From assembly GCA_946480345.1 (NCBI GenBank), contig CAMLJR010000010.1:1-32874 (forward strand): a DNA stretch of 32,874 nt. The letters run 5' to 3'. This DNA is from an uncultured Spongiibacteraceae bacterium. Its GTDB lineage: Bacteria > Pseudomonadota > Gammaproteobacteria > Pseudomonadales > CAMLJR01. The translations under genes and the position numbers were made by a program. Under the pieces are notes generated by a model. The model was not told the DNA's origin and did not search any database. It saw only the letters and a program-made list of their open reading frames with translations. Positions 1 to 9,185 of this stretch are shown in pieces (the stretch's first letter is position 1; each line of letters opens with the position of its first letter).

Positions 1-75
1 TGCGACATATCGCCGAGCAGGCCGAACTGCATGCCAGCGTTGCCGGCAAAAGCAGCAGTGGAAAACCGTTGTGGC

Positions 76-105
76 AAAAAAAGGCCGACGAAGAAAGCGT
101 CGGCC
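76..105 (-). terminator. Rho-independent terminator of the DUF4382 gene
   Basis: Read on the minus strand, an 8-bp perfect stem (GGCCGACG / CGTCGGCC, plus-strand arms 83-90 and 98-105) with a 7-nt loop is followed by seven T residues (82-76). It lies about 20 bp after the stop codon of the DUF4382 gene. There is no T run on the plus-strand side, so it acts in one direction. The bases to its left hold no coding region I can support. Confidence 0.85.
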
Positions 106-124
106 TGATAATTCGCAGATCGAT

Positions 125-1126
125 TCAAGGCGCGCAAACGCCGCCACTGACTGGCAAGCTACAGGTGTTGGTTTGACCCGCTGTCAGCACGACTTCGTGC
201 AGTTGATCGATGGGCAACGGAATGTCGATACCGTCGTAACTTTCGGCAAAATCGCCCGCCGCATTGCAACTGAAAGCCAGCGTGTAATTGCCTGCGGGCA
301 TATAACCGAACGTGTAACGCCACTGGCCGAGCTGATCCTGATACACATTCGCTGCCGCGTAGGGATTCAATGCGCCAACCGGCACACCAGTGGCAATATC
401 CGGATCGTAAACATCGGTGAGCTTGGTTTGATCGAGCGCATGGCCCTGATACAAATAAACGACATTGCCGATCGTCGGGTCCGTTTTGCTCGCGCACGCC
501 GGAATCGTGTTCACGTCGAATAACGCATCATCCACCGTGCCGCTCAATGTCGACGCCAATGCATCGCTGACGATATTCACGCCGCGTGGCTTCAGGATGT
601 AGCGGTTGGGGCCCGGATTGTAAGTCAGCGCCTTGCGCAAATCGAAATCCAGCGTGAATGTGTAAACACCGGTGTCGATCACACTGAAACCACCGAGCTT
701 CAATTCCTCGCTCGGTTGCTTGATCGGTGTATCGGCGCCGTTAATTCTGACGAACGAGTAATTAACGTTTTCGTCGAGCACTTTCAGTATGAGGTGCGCG
801 TAATTGCCGGAGGGAATCACCAGATCATCGACGACCAATGCGCGCAGGCCGTGCTGATAATCGAGCAAATCGATTTGAAAGGTATCGGCATCGGTAACGC
901 CGAGGCTCGGTATGGTGAAGCGCTCGACCACCACATCGCTGTCGCCGTTGCGGCGCAGAATGACTTTATCGACGGTAATAACGACCTTGTCCGCGCTATC
1001 GATCGGTGCATCGGCGATAGCGAACGACACTTTGCTGCTACCGCCGTCGGAATTCGAGGAACCGCCGCCACCGCAAGCAGCGAGAACCAGCGCTACGGCT
1101 GTTAGAATTGCTCGCGAGCTATTCAT
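125..1126 (-). CDS. DUF4382 domain lipoprotein
   Basis: This 333-residue protein begins with a lipoprotein signal peptide: a short hydrophobic stretch ending in a lipobox (LAAC, Cys about residue 18), then a Gly/Ser-rich linker (GGGGSSNSDGG). It should be lipid-anchored and exported. The following 150 or so residues (SFAIADAPIDSADKVVITVD onward) match my memory of DUF4382 proteins, which have a beta-sandwich-like domain of unknown role and often open with an 'xDAPxD' segment. The C-terminal part contains a segment resembling a carboxypeptidase-regulatory-like or bacterial Ig-like fold (YTFGYMPAGNYTLAFSC). The start ATG has a good ribosome-binding site (GAGGAAAG, about 5 nt upstream). It is transcribed divergently from the FKBP gene and ends at its own terminator. 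The biochemical function is unknown; the family call is fairly secure. Confidence 0.8.
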   Translation of the reverse strand: MNSSRAILTAVALVLAACGGGGSSNSDGGSSKVSFAIADAPIDSADKVVITVDKVILRRNGDSDVVVERFTIPSLGVTDADTFQIDLLDYQHGLRALVVDDLVIPSGNYAHLILKVLDENVNYSFVRINGADTPIKQPSEELKLGGFSVIDTGVYTFTLDFDLRKALTYNPGPNRYILKPRGVNIVSDALASTLSGTVDDALFDVNTIPACASKTDPTIGNVVYLYQGHALDQTKLTDVYDPDIATGVPVGALNPYAAANVYQDQLGQWRYTFGYMPAGNYTLAFSCNAAGDFAESYDGIDIPLPIDQLHEVVLTAGQTNTCSLPVSGGVCAP

Positions 1127-1222
1127 GATCTTTCCTCTTCTTGTTTGATAGAGGGGCTCAGCTTAACGCGCGGTCAGCGCTTTAAAAATCACCCATCATC
1201 GAATAACAGCAGGCTCTATCTG

Positions 1223-1729
1223 ATGCGAAATGTATTAATCAAAAAATCATTCGAAAAAACGGTAGCGCGCAAAACGCTTTCGACGATAAGCACCGCCGTT
1301 GTTTTATCGCTTCTGTTGCCGTGCAGCATCAATGCGCTGGCCGATTCGCAGAGCATGTCGGCGGAAAAGCCGCAGCGCATTGCCGCACCGTCCGGCTTGC
1401 AGTACGAAGATCTGCGGACCGGCGATGGCGAAATCGCAGACGTCGGCAGTCGGGTGAAAGTGCATTACGCTGGCTGGCTTCAGCAAGCCGATGGCAGCGC
1501 CGGTGCGAAATTCGACGCCAGCCGCGACCACGGTAAACCGTTTCAATTCACCGTCGGTAAAAGTCGTGTTATCGAAGGGTGGAACCAAGGCGTGCGCGGT
1601 ATGCGTGTCGGCGGTGTGCGCCGCCTATATATTCCGGCATCGCTGGGATACGGCAGTCGTGGCGCAGGCCGTCTGATACCGCCAAATTCGGCGCTGATTT
1701 TCGATGTCGAATTGCTCGAAGCGGATTGA
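1223..1729 (+). CDS. Periplasmic FKBP-type peptidyl-prolyl cis-trans isomerase
   Basis: The product is predicted to catalyse cis-trans isomerisation of Xaa-Pro bonds and so assist folding outside the cytoplasm. An upstream in-frame start at 1145 exists, but the ATG at 1223 is preferred. It gives a basic N-terminus (MRNVLIKKSF...) followed by a hydrophobic segment and an ALA-like cleavage site, a typical Sec signal peptide, and an AGCAGG sequence lies about 10 nt upstream. The rest (about 110 residues) is a single FKBP domain with the usual active-site pattern: VHYAGWL, KFDASRD, F-F-V, VIEGWNQG, IPASLGYG and the closing hydrophobic strand LIFDVELLE. It has no N-terminal dimerisation domain, so it is a short FKBP rather than FkpA/Mip. 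It is followed by a bidirectional terminator shared with nuoN. Confidence 0.9.
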   Translation: MRNVLIKKSFEKTVARKTLSTISTAVVLSLLLPCSINALADSQSMSAEKPQRIAAPSGLQYEDLRTGDGEIADVGSRVKVHYAGWLQQADGSAGAKFDASRDHGKPFQFTVGKSRVIEGWNQGVRGMRVGGVRRLYIPASLGYGSRGAGRLIPPNSALIFDVELLEAD

Positions 1730-1759
1730 TTGAAACATCCCGTAATAAAGATCGCGCAA

Positions 1760-1791
1760 TAAAAAAGGCCGCTTCGCAGCGGCCTTTTTTA
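1760..1791. terminator. Bidirectional Rho-independent terminator (FKBP gene / nuoN)
   Basis: A 7-bp perfect GC-rich stem (GGCCGCT 1767-1773, loop TCGC, AGCGGCC 1778-1784) is flanked by six A residues on the left and six T residues on the right, so each strand sees stem plus T tract. It sits between the convergent FKBP gene (ends 1729) and nuoN (ends 1803), and is therefore the 3' end of the complex I operon as well. Confidence 0.92.
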
Positions 1792-1802
1792 TTGTCGGAA
1801 GA

Positions 1803-3248
1803 TCACAGCGCGATGGTCGCGTCGCGAATCAATTCCAATATCGGCTGCGGATAAACACCGAGGAAAAACATCAGCACCGTCATCGCCAACACCATCAGAC
1901 CGCCGGCGCGAACGCCCCAATGCACTTGCGCGTCATAGCGCGCCATACCCGGCGCAGAGAGGAACGATGTCACCATGACCCGCAGGTAGTAATACAAGCC
2001 GATGGCGCTACCGATAACGACCGCACCGAGCAGCAACCACTGATGCGCATCGACACCGGCGGTGATGATGTAGAACTTGCCGATGAAACCCGCTGTGATC
2101 GGAATGCCCGCGAGCGACAGCATCATCGCCGTCAGCACGGCAGTCAGATACGGACGACGCCAGAACAGGCCGCGATAATGCGACAGCGCATCCGCATCGT
2201 GGCCGCGATAGGGACTCGACATCAGCGCGACGACGCCGAACGCGCCGATCGTCGTCACCACGTAAGTCAGCAGATATACGGCAACGGCCTCAAACGTGAT
2301 ACCGGTACCGGCGACGATCGCCACCAGCACATAACCGAAATGCGCGATCGACGAGTAACCGAGCAGCCGCTTCAAGTTGGTTTGAGTCAGCGCCAAAAGG
2401 TTACCGATTAATATCGATGCCACCGCCAGCGCAGTCAGCACGTCGCGCAACACGCCCATCTGCGCCGCCGGTGCCTCGGCGATAAAGCGCAGCAGCACGG
2501 CAAATACCGCCACCTTGCTCGCGGTCGCCAAAAATGCGCCCACTGGCGCCGGCGCGCCTTCGTAGACATCGGGTGTCCACAGATGGAACGGCGCCAGCGA
2601 CAATTTGAAACCGAGCCCCACCAGCATCATCGCGATGCCGGCGAATACGATGGGGCCATGCGCCTCGCCCGCTTTCGCACCGAGCTCGGCGAAGCTGAGG
2701 CTGCCGAACTGCGCGTATATCAATGCCATGCCGAACAACAGGAACGCCGACGCCACCGCCGATAGCACCATGTATTTGATACCGCCTTCGAGCGAGCGTC
2801 GTTCGCGAAAGACATACGCGATCATTGCGTAAACCGGTACCGACAGCAGCTCAAGCCCGATGAACAGCGACGCCAGGTGACGCGAGCAGGCCAGCACCAA
2901 ACCGCCGACGCACGCCAGCACCAGCAGCAAATACATTTCCTCGCGATTGCCCGGATAGCCTTCCATATACGCATGCGACAACGTCGCGCACGCCAATGTG
3001 GCGACCAGAATGATCGTCATATAAAACAGCGCGTAACCATCGACCATCAGCAGTGGCGTGACCGCTTGCGGTGTGACGCGGGAGGCGAACACCACCGACG
3101 CCAGCGCGAGGTTCAAACCGATCACGGTCAACGTCGCATTCCACCAATGGTGGCGGCGAACGGCGATCGACAGCATCACCAGCACCGCGGTGGCGCTGGT
3201 GATCAGAATCGGAAGCAGAGCAATCAGGGAATCGGTGGTCAGCGTCAT
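1803..3248 (-). CDS. nuoN: NADH-quinone oxidoreductase subunit N
   Basis: This is an antiporter-like membrane subunit of respiratory complex I and one of its proton-translocating channels. The 481-residue product (about 485 in E. coli) is almost entirely transmembrane helices. It has the family's key charged residues: Glu133 in the TM5 motif GLELLSVPVYAMIAY and Lys215 in the TM7 motif GLGFKLSLAPFHLWTPDVY. The segment TQTNLKRLLGYSSIAHFGY is the conserved broken-helix region. It is the last gene of the nuo operon, starts 6 bp after nuoM ends and is followed by the bidirectional terminator. Confidence 0.98.
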   Translation of the reverse strand: MTLTTDSLIALLPILITSATAVLVMLSIAVRRHHWWNATLTVIGLNLALASVVFASRVTPQAVTPLLMVDGYALFYMTIILVATLACATLSHAYMEGYPGNREEMYLLLVLACVGGLVLACSRHLASLFIGLELLSVPVYAMIAYVFRERRSLEGGIKYMVLSAVASAFLLFGMALIYAQFGSLSFAELGAKAGEAHGPIVFAGIAMMLVGLGFKLSLAPFHLWTPDVYEGAPAPVGAFLATASKVAVFAVLLRFIAEAPAAQMGVLRDVLTALAVASILIGNLLALTQTNLKRLLGYSSIAHFGYVLVAIVAGTGITFEAVAVYLLTYVVTTIGAFGVVALMSSPYRGHDADALSHYRGLFWRRPYLTAVLTAMMLSLAGIPITAGFIGKFYIITAGVDAHQWLLLGAVVIGSAIGLYYYLRVMVTSFLSAPGMARYDAQVHWGVRAGGLMVLAMTVLMFFLGVYPQPILELIRDATIAL

Positions 3249-3254
3249 ATCGAT

Positions 3255-4787
3255 TTATTCAGCAGTCGTGGCAGTGGTTAACGCTGCCGAGTAATAGTGT
3301 TGCACCCCCGCCATCGCAGCGGCGGAGGTATTCAATACCGGTTGCGGATACAAACCGAGCAGCAACAGCAAAATCATCAGCGAAGCCATCAAGCCCAGTT
3401 CGCGGCCCGACAAATCCTTCAACGGCTCGTCCGATTGTGTGCGGCCATAAAACGCGCGCTGCATCATGATCAGCGAATACACCGCCGCCAAAATCAGGCC
3501 GGTTGCCGCAACAATGGTCACCACCGGCGCAATCTTGAACGCGCCGAGCAGAATCAGGAATTCACCGACAAAATTGCCCATGCCGGGCAGACCGAGCGAT
3601 GCCGCCGCGAAGAACAGCGAAATCGGCGGCAAAAACTTCAAGCGCGTCCATAACCCGCCCATCTGGCGCAGATCGCGTGTATGCAGACGCTCATACAATT
3701 CGCCGCAGAGAATGAACAGCGCGCCGGCCGACAAACCGTGCGCCAGCATTTGAATGACGACGCCCTGCAGCGCAATCGTGGTGCCGGAGTAAATCCCGAT
3801 CAGCACGAAGCCCATGTGCGAAATACTCGTATACGCGATCAGGCGCTTGATGTCGGTTTGCGCCACCGCGAGTACCGCGCCGTAAATGATGCCGAGCACA
3901 CCGAGCCACATCGCAATCGGCGCAAATTCGAGCGACGCATTCGGGAAGAACGGAATACCGAAGCGCAACAGGCCATACGCAGCGGTTTTCAGCAGAATGC
4001 CGGCCAGATCGACCGAGCCTGCCGTCGGCGCCTGCGAATGCGCATCGGGCAACCACGAGTGAAACGGCACAACCGGCATCTTGACGGCAAAGGCCGTGAA
4101 AAAGCCGAGCATCAGCACCATCTCGACCAGCGGCGCCATCGGCGTGCCAAGCAATACCGAATAATCGAAACTCAATACGCCGGTGGCGCGGTAGTGCACC
4201 AGCACGAGCCCGAGGATCGCCAGCAGCAACAGCAGACCGCTCGCCTGCGTGAAGATGAAGAATTTGGTCGCAGCGTAGATACGGCCCTTGCCATCCGGCG
4301 CGTTGTGTCCCCACAGCGCGATCAGGAAAAACATCGGCACCAGCATCAGTTCCCAGAAAAAGAAGAACAGGAACATATCGAGCGCAAGGAATACCCCGAT
4401 AACGCCGCCGAGATTCCATAGCAGGTTGAGATGGAAGAAGCCGACATGACGCTGGATTTCGCTCCATGAACACGCCACCGCCATCACACCGAGCAATCCT
4501 GTCAGCAGCACCATCAGCAGCGATAGGCCATCGAGGCCGAGGTGGAAACTGATGCCGAGGCGCTCGATCCACGGCACCTGAAATTCGAGCTGCCATTTCG
4601 GCGCGCCGGACGCGATCACATCGCTCATGTGGTAATCGCCGACGATCCACAGATTGATCGCCAGTCCGAGCACGATCAGCATCGTGAATAGCGCAATCCA
4701 GCGCGGAATGCCGAGCCCCAGACGCTCGCCCTGCCAGCACAGCAGCCCGCCGATAAAGGGAATCAGTATTAGCCAGGTCAGAATCAT
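3255..4787 (-). CDS. nuoM: NADH-quinone oxidoreductase subunit M
   Basis: Second antiporter-like proton-pumping subunit of complex I, 510 residues (E. coli 509). Visible landmarks are Glu146 in FFFFWELMLVPMFF, Lys236 in AVKMPVVPFHSWLPDAH, and TDIKRLIAYTSISHMGFVL. It lies between nuoL (91-bp gap, unusual in this tightly packed operon) and nuoN (6-bp gap). The gap before it carries no strong promoter I can point to. Membrane-embedded throughout; no defects seen. Confidence 0.98.
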   Translation of the reverse strand: MILTWLILIPFIGGLLCWQGERLGLGIPRWIALFTMLIVLGLAINLWIVGDYHMSDVIASGAPKWQLEFQVPWIERLGISFHLGLDGLSLLMVLLTGLLGVMAVACSWSEIQRHVGFFHLNLLWNLGGVIGVFLALDMFLFFFFWELMLVPMFFLIALWGHNAPDGKGRIYAATKFFIFTQASGLLLLLAILGLVLVHYRATGVLSFDYSVLLGTPMAPLVEMVLMLGFFTAFAVKMPVVPFHSWLPDAHSQAPTAGSVDLAGILLKTAAYGLLRFGIPFFPNASLEFAPIAMWLGVLGIIYGAVLAVAQTDIKRLIAYTSISHMGFVLIGIYSGTTIALQGVVIQMLAHGLSAGALFILCGELYERLHTRDLRQMGGLWTRLKFLPPISLFFAAASLGLPGMGNFVGEFLILLGAFKIAPVVTIVAATGLILAAVYSLIMMQRAFYGRTQSDEPLKDLSGRELGLMASLMILLLLLGLYPQPVLNTSAAAMAGVQHYYSAALTTATTAE

Positions 4788-4878
4788 GTCGGGCCGTTTG
4801 CCTTCGTTGTTTTGGACATTAACCGCGCGGGTGATGAAGCCAAATAATCGCGCGCATTTCGCTCGTGATTTGTGTCGA

Positions 4879-6726
4879 TCAGCTCAGGAACGCCGCCGTC
4901 AGCACCAGCACGGCGCCGATGCCGAGCGATGCCGCGTACCAGCGCAACTGGCCGTTCTCGGTCACTGCCATCAGGTCGTGACCCGCGCGCATCAGCTTCG
5001 GAATCAATCCAATGGCGAGATCGGCACCGTCGCGACGATTGATTCGCACCAGTAGCATGAACGGTTTGACGAACACCCAGTCGTACAGCCAGTCGAAACC
5101 CCAGGCATTACGCCACCAGCACGAAAGCGCTTTGCCGATGCCACTGCTCGCGATGCCCGTCACCAGCTTGCGCTTGCCTAAATACAGAGCCGCCGCAATC
5201 GCGATACCGATCAGCGCAATCGCGCCGGATATCATTTCAAGCGTGTGTTTGAATTCGCCGCCCGCGTGCCCCGGACCTTCCGGCAATACACCCGCCAACG
5301 GCAGATGGATGAAGGCGCCGACAAATGTCGATAGCACCAGCAGCACCGACAGCGGTAACCAATAAGAAATACCTTTCAGCGCATGCGCATGGGTTTTTTC
5401 TTCGCCATGGAACACGATGAAGATCATGCGGAATGTGTAGATCGATGTCAGGAATGCGCCGACCAAACCGGCAGCAAGCAGATCGATGCGGCCGGCGGCG
5501 TAGGCTTCCCACAGGATTTCATCCTTCGAGAAGAAACCCACGGTGAGGAACGGAATAGCCGCGAGTGCGCCGCCACCAATCAGGAAGCACCAGTACACGA
5601 GCGGAATCTTTTTGCGCAGTCCACCCATCTTGAAGATGTCCTGTTCATGATGGCAGGCGATGATTACTGCACCCGCCGCAAGGAACAGCAGCGCCTTGAA
5701 AAACGCGTGCGACATCAGATGGAATACCGCCGCGCCCCACGCGCCTGCACCGAGCGCAAGAAACATGTAGCCGATCTGGCTCATCGTCGAATACGCGAGC
5801 ACGCGCTTGATATCGGTCTGCACCAGCGCGGCGAAACCGGCCAGCAGCAATGTCGCTGCACCCACCAGACCCACCATGTTCAACGCATACGGCGACAGTT
5901 CGAACAGCGTGTGCGTGCGCGCAATCAGGTAGACGCCCGCGGTAACCATCGTCGCGGCATGGATCAGCGCGGAGACCGGCGTCGGGCCGGCCATCGCATC
6001 GGGCAACCACGTTTGCAACGGTAACTGCGCGGATTTACCGACCGCGCCGCCCAGCAGCAATAACGCAATCGCGGTAATCGTGAACGAGCCGGCTTCGAAA
6101 TGCTGCGGCGCCAGCGCCAATGCTTCCTGGATGTTCAACGTGCCGATTTCGCGATACAACAGGAACAAGCCGATCGCCATGAACGTATCGCCAACGCGGG
6201 TGACGACAAATGCCTTGCGTGCCGCCAGCCCGTTCGCGGGGTCCTGATAATAAAAACCAATCAGCAGATAACTGCACAGACCGACGCCTTCCCAACCGAA
6301 ATACAGGAACAGCAGGTTATCGCCGAGCACCAGAAACAGCATGCTCGCGACGAACAGGTTCATATAGGCGAAGAAGCGCTCATAGCCGTCCTCGCCGCGC
6401 ATGTACCACGAGGCGAACAAATGGATGAAAAAACCGACGCCGGTGATCACACCCAGCATCGTCAGCGACAGGCCATCGAGCCGCAGCGCGAACTGCGGGG
6501 CGAAACCGCCGACGCTCATCCACGTCCACAACTGCTGCGTGAAGGCGCCGCCCTCGGGTGCGTTCTGGACGAAATCGATACCTGCCCACAACGCGGTGAG
6601 CGCCGATAAGCCGATCGAACCGACGCCGATGATCGCCGCGACGTTTTCGGAAATGCGTCCGCGCGCGAACGCGAGCAGCAGAAAACCGATCAGCGGAAAC
6701 AGGAAGGTTAAATAAAGCTGGTTCAT
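4879..6726 (-). CDS. nuoL: NADH-quinone oxidoreductase subunit L
   Basis: Largest antiporter-like subunit of complex I, at the distal end of the membrane arm. The 615-residue length matches E. coli NuoL (613). The channel residues are present: Glu146 in [19 protein letters not shown] and Lys231 in [20 protein letters not shown]. The long C-terminal part (after about residue 500) corresponds to the family's lateral amphipathic helix and last TM helix. Its start codon overlaps the stop of nuoK (ATGA arrangement), which implies translational coupling. Confidence 0.98.
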   Translation of the reverse strand: MNQLYLTFLFPLIGFLLLAFARGRISENVAAIIGVGSIGLSALTALWAGIDFVQNAPEGGAFTQQLWTWMSVGGFAPQFALRLDGLSLTMLGVITGVGFFIHLFASWYMRGEDGYERFFAYMNLFVASMLFLVLGDNLLFLYFGWEGVGLCSYLLIGFYYQDPANGLAARKAFVVTRVGDTFMAIGLFLLYREIGTLNIQEALALAPQHFEAGSFTITAIALLLLGGAVGKSAQLPLQTWLPDAMAGPTPVSALIHAATMVTAGVYLIARTHTLFELSPYALNMVGLVGAATLLLAGFAALVQTDIKRVLAYSTMSQIGYMFLALGAGAWGAAVFHLMSHAFFKALLFLAAGAVIIACHHEQDIFKMGGLRKKIPLVYWCFLIGGGALAAIPFLTVGFFSKDEILWEAYAAGRIDLLAAGLVGAFLTSIYTFRMIFIVFHGEEKTHAHALKGISYWLPLSVLLVLSTFVGAFIHLPLAGVLPEGPGHAGGEFKHTLEMISGAIALIGIAIAAALYLGKRKLVTGIASSGIGKALSCWWRNAWGFDWLYDWVFVKPFMLLVRINRRDGADLAIGLIPKLMRAGHDLMAVTENGQLRWYAASLGIGAVLVLTAAFLS

Positions 6727-7031
6727 CCGCGCATCTCGCTGGCCGCGTCGACATCAAGCGTGTGATAACGACGATAAAGCTGGAACAGGATCGCCAGGCC
6801 GACGCTCGCTTCGGAGGCCGCCAGACTCAAAATCAAAATGAACATGATCTGTCCGTCGGGTTGCCCCCAACGCGAGCCGGCGACGACGAACGCCAGCGCG
6901 GCGGCGTTCATCATCACTTCGATACTCATCAGCACGAACAGGATATTGCGGCGCACGATCACGCCGATTAGCCCCAGCGAGAACAGCAACGCCGCGAGAA
7001 TCAGGCCGTGCTCCATCGGAATCGCAGTCAT
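6723..7031 (-). CDS. nuoK: NADH-quinone oxidoreductase subunit K
   Basis: Small three-helix membrane subunit of complex I, homologous to MrpC/NuoK. I chose the ATG at 7031 (102 residues; E. coli 100). An in-frame GTG at 7040 overlaps the nuoJ stop but has a purine-rich site only about 3 nt away, whereas the ATG is about 8 nt from GAGAAAGAG and gives an N-terminus ([14 protein letters not shown]) like that of known NuoK. The two conserved membrane glutamates of the proton path are present: Glu38 ([10 protein letters not shown]) and Glu74 ([10 protein letters not shown]). Confidence 0.95.
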   Translation of the reverse strand: MTAIPMEHGLILAALLFSLGLIGVIVRRNILFVLMSIEVMMNAAALAFVVAGSRWGQPDGQIMFILILSLAASEASVGLAILFQLYRRYHTLDVDAASEMRG

Positions 7032-7036
7032 ATCAA

Positions 7037-7534
7037 TCACTCTTTCTCGTCGTGGCGGCCAAGGTGATACGCCGCGACCAATGCAGCCAGCAACAGCAGC
7101 GACGCCAGTTCAACCGCTAACAGATAAGGACCAAACAGCGCGATCCCGACCTGCTTGCCATCAACCAACGTATGGCCGGTAGCATGCATTTCACCGCGCG
7201 GAAACAGAAAGCCCAATTCGATCAGCAGAATTGCCGCCAGCGCGGCCGGTCCGTACCACACGCGCGGCTGCAGCCAGCGCATTTCCTGCGCGACGGTAGC
7301 TTCACCGAGATTCAGCATCATGACGACGAACACGAACAGCACCATGATCGCGCCGGCATAGACGATGATTTCGAGAATGCCCGCGAACGGCGCGCCGAGC
7401 GTGAAGAAAATCAGCGCGACCGCGAGCAGCGATACAATCAGATACAACAGCGCGTGCACCGGATTTTTGCCGGTAATCACACGAAACGTCGCCAGCAATG
7501 CAATCGCCGCAGCAATATAGAAAATGACTAGCAC
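7037..7534 (-). CDS. nuoJ: NADH-quinone oxidoreductase subunit J
   Basis: Membrane subunit of complex I next to the NuoK/NuoH junction. The longest frame starts with ATG at 7570, but the GTG at 7534 is preferred. It is preceded by GGGGAAGGAAA about 9-11 nt upstream, and the product then begins with [17 protein letters not shown], which aligns with the family's N-terminus. This gives 165 residues with five hydrophobic helices, including the conserved NPVHALLYL and the TM3 stretch [22 protein letters not shown] that undergoes the helix bulge in solved structures. The start remains less certain than the identity. Confidence 0.93.
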   Translation of the reverse strand: MLVIFYIAAAIALLATFRVITGKNPVHALLYLIVSLLAVALIFFTLGAPFAGILEIIVYAGAIMVLFVFVVMMLNLGEATVAQEMRWLQPRVWYGPAALAAILLIELGFLFPRGEMHATGHTLVDGKQVGIALFGPYLLAVELASLLLLAALVAAYHLGRHDEKE

Positions 7535-7636
7535 TTTTGTTGTTTCCTTCCCCGTAGAGCGCAATACCATTGCGCCGTTTTGCCCATTTGGCGCGATGCG
7601 GCTTTTGCCTTATCTCCGCCGTTTGCGCCGTAATTG

Positions 7637-8176
7637 TTATGGCAGCAGCGATTTCACATTGATCGGCTCTGCTTCGTTTTGCGCAGCGCCTTTCGGTTTA
7701 CCCGCGATCGCCATGCCGGCGACGCGGTAGAAGTTGTAATCCGGATATTTGCCCGGACCCGAAATCAACAAATTCTCTTTCTCGTAAACGAGATTCTGCC
7801 GATCGTATTCGCACATCTCGAAATCCGGCGTCAGCTGAATCGCATTGGTCGGACACGCCTCTTCGCACATACCGCAGAAAATGCAGCGCGAGAAATTGAT
7901 CCGGAAAAATTCCGGATACCACCGTCCATCCTCTTTTTCAGCTTTTTGCAGCGAGATGCAGCCGACCGGACACGCCGCCGCGCACAGGTTGCACGCCACG
8001 CAGCGTTCCTCGCCATCGGGATCGCGCGTCAGCACGATGCGACCGCGATAACGCGGCGGCAGATACACCTTTTGTTCCGGATACTGAATCGTGTCGCGCT
8101 TGCGGAACGCGCGCATGAAAATCATGTAATTGCTGCGGACCACACTGCCGATGCCGCTCAGAATTGCTCCGATCAT
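7637..8176 (-). CDS. nuoI: NADH-quinone oxidoreductase subunit I (2 x 4Fe-4S)
   Basis: Peripheral-arm ferredoxin-like subunit that carries clusters N6a and N6b and relays electrons toward NuoB. Two CxxCxxCxxxCP motifs are present, [12 protein letters not shown] (Cys 59, 62, 65, 69 in the chosen frame) and [12 protein letters not shown] (Cys 98, 101, 104, 108). The C-terminus (...PINVKSLLP) is the family signature. A second ATG lies two codons upstream at 8182, but it is only 2 nt from GGGGAGG; the ATG at 8176 has normal spacing (about 8 nt) and gives the family's usual N-terminal length (about 180 residues). Confidence 0.97.
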   Translation of the reverse strand: MIGAILSGIGSVVRSNYMIFMRAFRKRDTIQYPEQKVYLPPRYRGRIVLTRDPDGEERCVACNLCAAACPVGCISLQKAEKEDGRWYPEFFRINFSRCIFCGMCEEACPTNAIQLTPDFEMCEYDRQNLVYEKENLLISGPGKYPDYNFYRVAGMAIAGKPKGAAQNEAEPINVKSLLP

Positions 8177-8195
8177 CCCCATGCCCTCCCCGGCC

Positions 8196-9185
8196 TTAAC
8201 CGATATCCGCGCGCAGCAGAATCACCGCGCCGGTCACGAGCAAGTTGATTAACGATAACGGCAGACAGAACTTCCAGCCCGCATCCATCACCTGGTCGTA
8301 GCGCGGGCGCGGTAACGCCGCGCGAATCAACACGAACAGTACGATGAAGAAGAACGTTTTTGCCGCAAACCAGAAAAATGCGAGCCATTCGGGCCCCGGT
8401 CCGTACCAGCCACCGAAATACAGCGTTACCAGTAGCGCGGACACGACCACCACGCCCGCGTATTCGCCGACGAAGAACATGCCCCATTTCAATCCCGAGT
8501 ATTCGGTGTGATAGCCCGAGGCCAATTCTGACTCCGCTTCCGGCAGATCGAATGGTGCCCGGTGTGCGACCGCAACGCCGGCGATCGCGAACGTAATGAA
8601 GCCGAAGAATTGCGGCACGATGAACCACAGGTCTTTCTGCGCTTCGACGATATCGCGCGTGCTGAACGAGCCGGCGACAGCGACGACACCCATCACCGCG
8701 ATACCCATGAACACTTCGTAACTGATCGTCTGCGCAGTCGAGCGCACGCCGCCGAGCAAGGCATATTTGCTATTGCTCGACCAGCCCGCGAACATCACCG
8801 CGTATACGCCCAGACCCGCCATCGCCAGGAAGAACAAAATGCCGATGTTCAGATCGACGACACCCCAGGTCGGCGTGATCGGCACGATTGCCAGCGCCAT
8901 CAGCATCGCGCTCATCGCGATCACCGGCGCGATCATGAACGTGAGCTTATCCACGAACGGCGGCAGCCAGTCTTCCTTGAAAATCAGCTTCACCATGTCG
9001 GCGGCGGTTTGAAACACGCCGAACGGGCCGAGACGGTTCGGACCGTGGCGGTCCTGCCACAACGCGAGCAGACGGCGCTCAAGCCAGATCAGGTTCGCGA
9101 CGACGAATACCGTACCGAACAAAATCACCAACGCCTGAACGGTGCGGATCAGGAAATCGATGACTTCGGGCGTCAGCCAACTCAT
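8196..9185 (-). CDS. nuoH: NADH-quinone oxidoreductase subunit H
   Basis: Membrane subunit at the interface with the peripheral arm; it forms much of the quinone-binding chamber. 329 residues (E. coli 325), with about eight hydrophobic helices and conserved loops including [27 protein letters not shown], and the segment [20 protein letters not shown]. The start overlaps the nuoG stop by 4 bp (ATGA), and nuoI follows 19 bp later. Confidence 0.98.
   Translation of the reverse strand: MSWLTPEVIDFLIRTVQALVILFGTVFVVANLIWLERRLLALWQDRHGPNRLGPFGVFQTAADMVKLIFKEDWLPPFVDKLTFMIAPVIAMSAMLMALAIVPITPTWGVVDLNIGILFFLAMAGLGVYAVMFAGWSSNSKYALLGGVRSTAQTISYEVFMGIAVMGVVAVAGSFSTRDIVEAQKDLWFIVPQFFGFITFAIAGVAVAHRAPFDLPEAESELASGYHTEYSGLKWGMFFVGEYAGVVVVSALLVTLYFGGWYGPGPEWLAFFWFAAKTFFFIVLFVLIRAALPRPRYDQVMDAGWKFCLPLSLINLLVTGAVILLRADIG

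Noticed and set aside
1..75. Possible start of a minus-strand gene running off the left edge (ATG near 31)
   Set aside because: Only about ten codons are visible, no ribosome-binding site precedes it and no family is recognisable.
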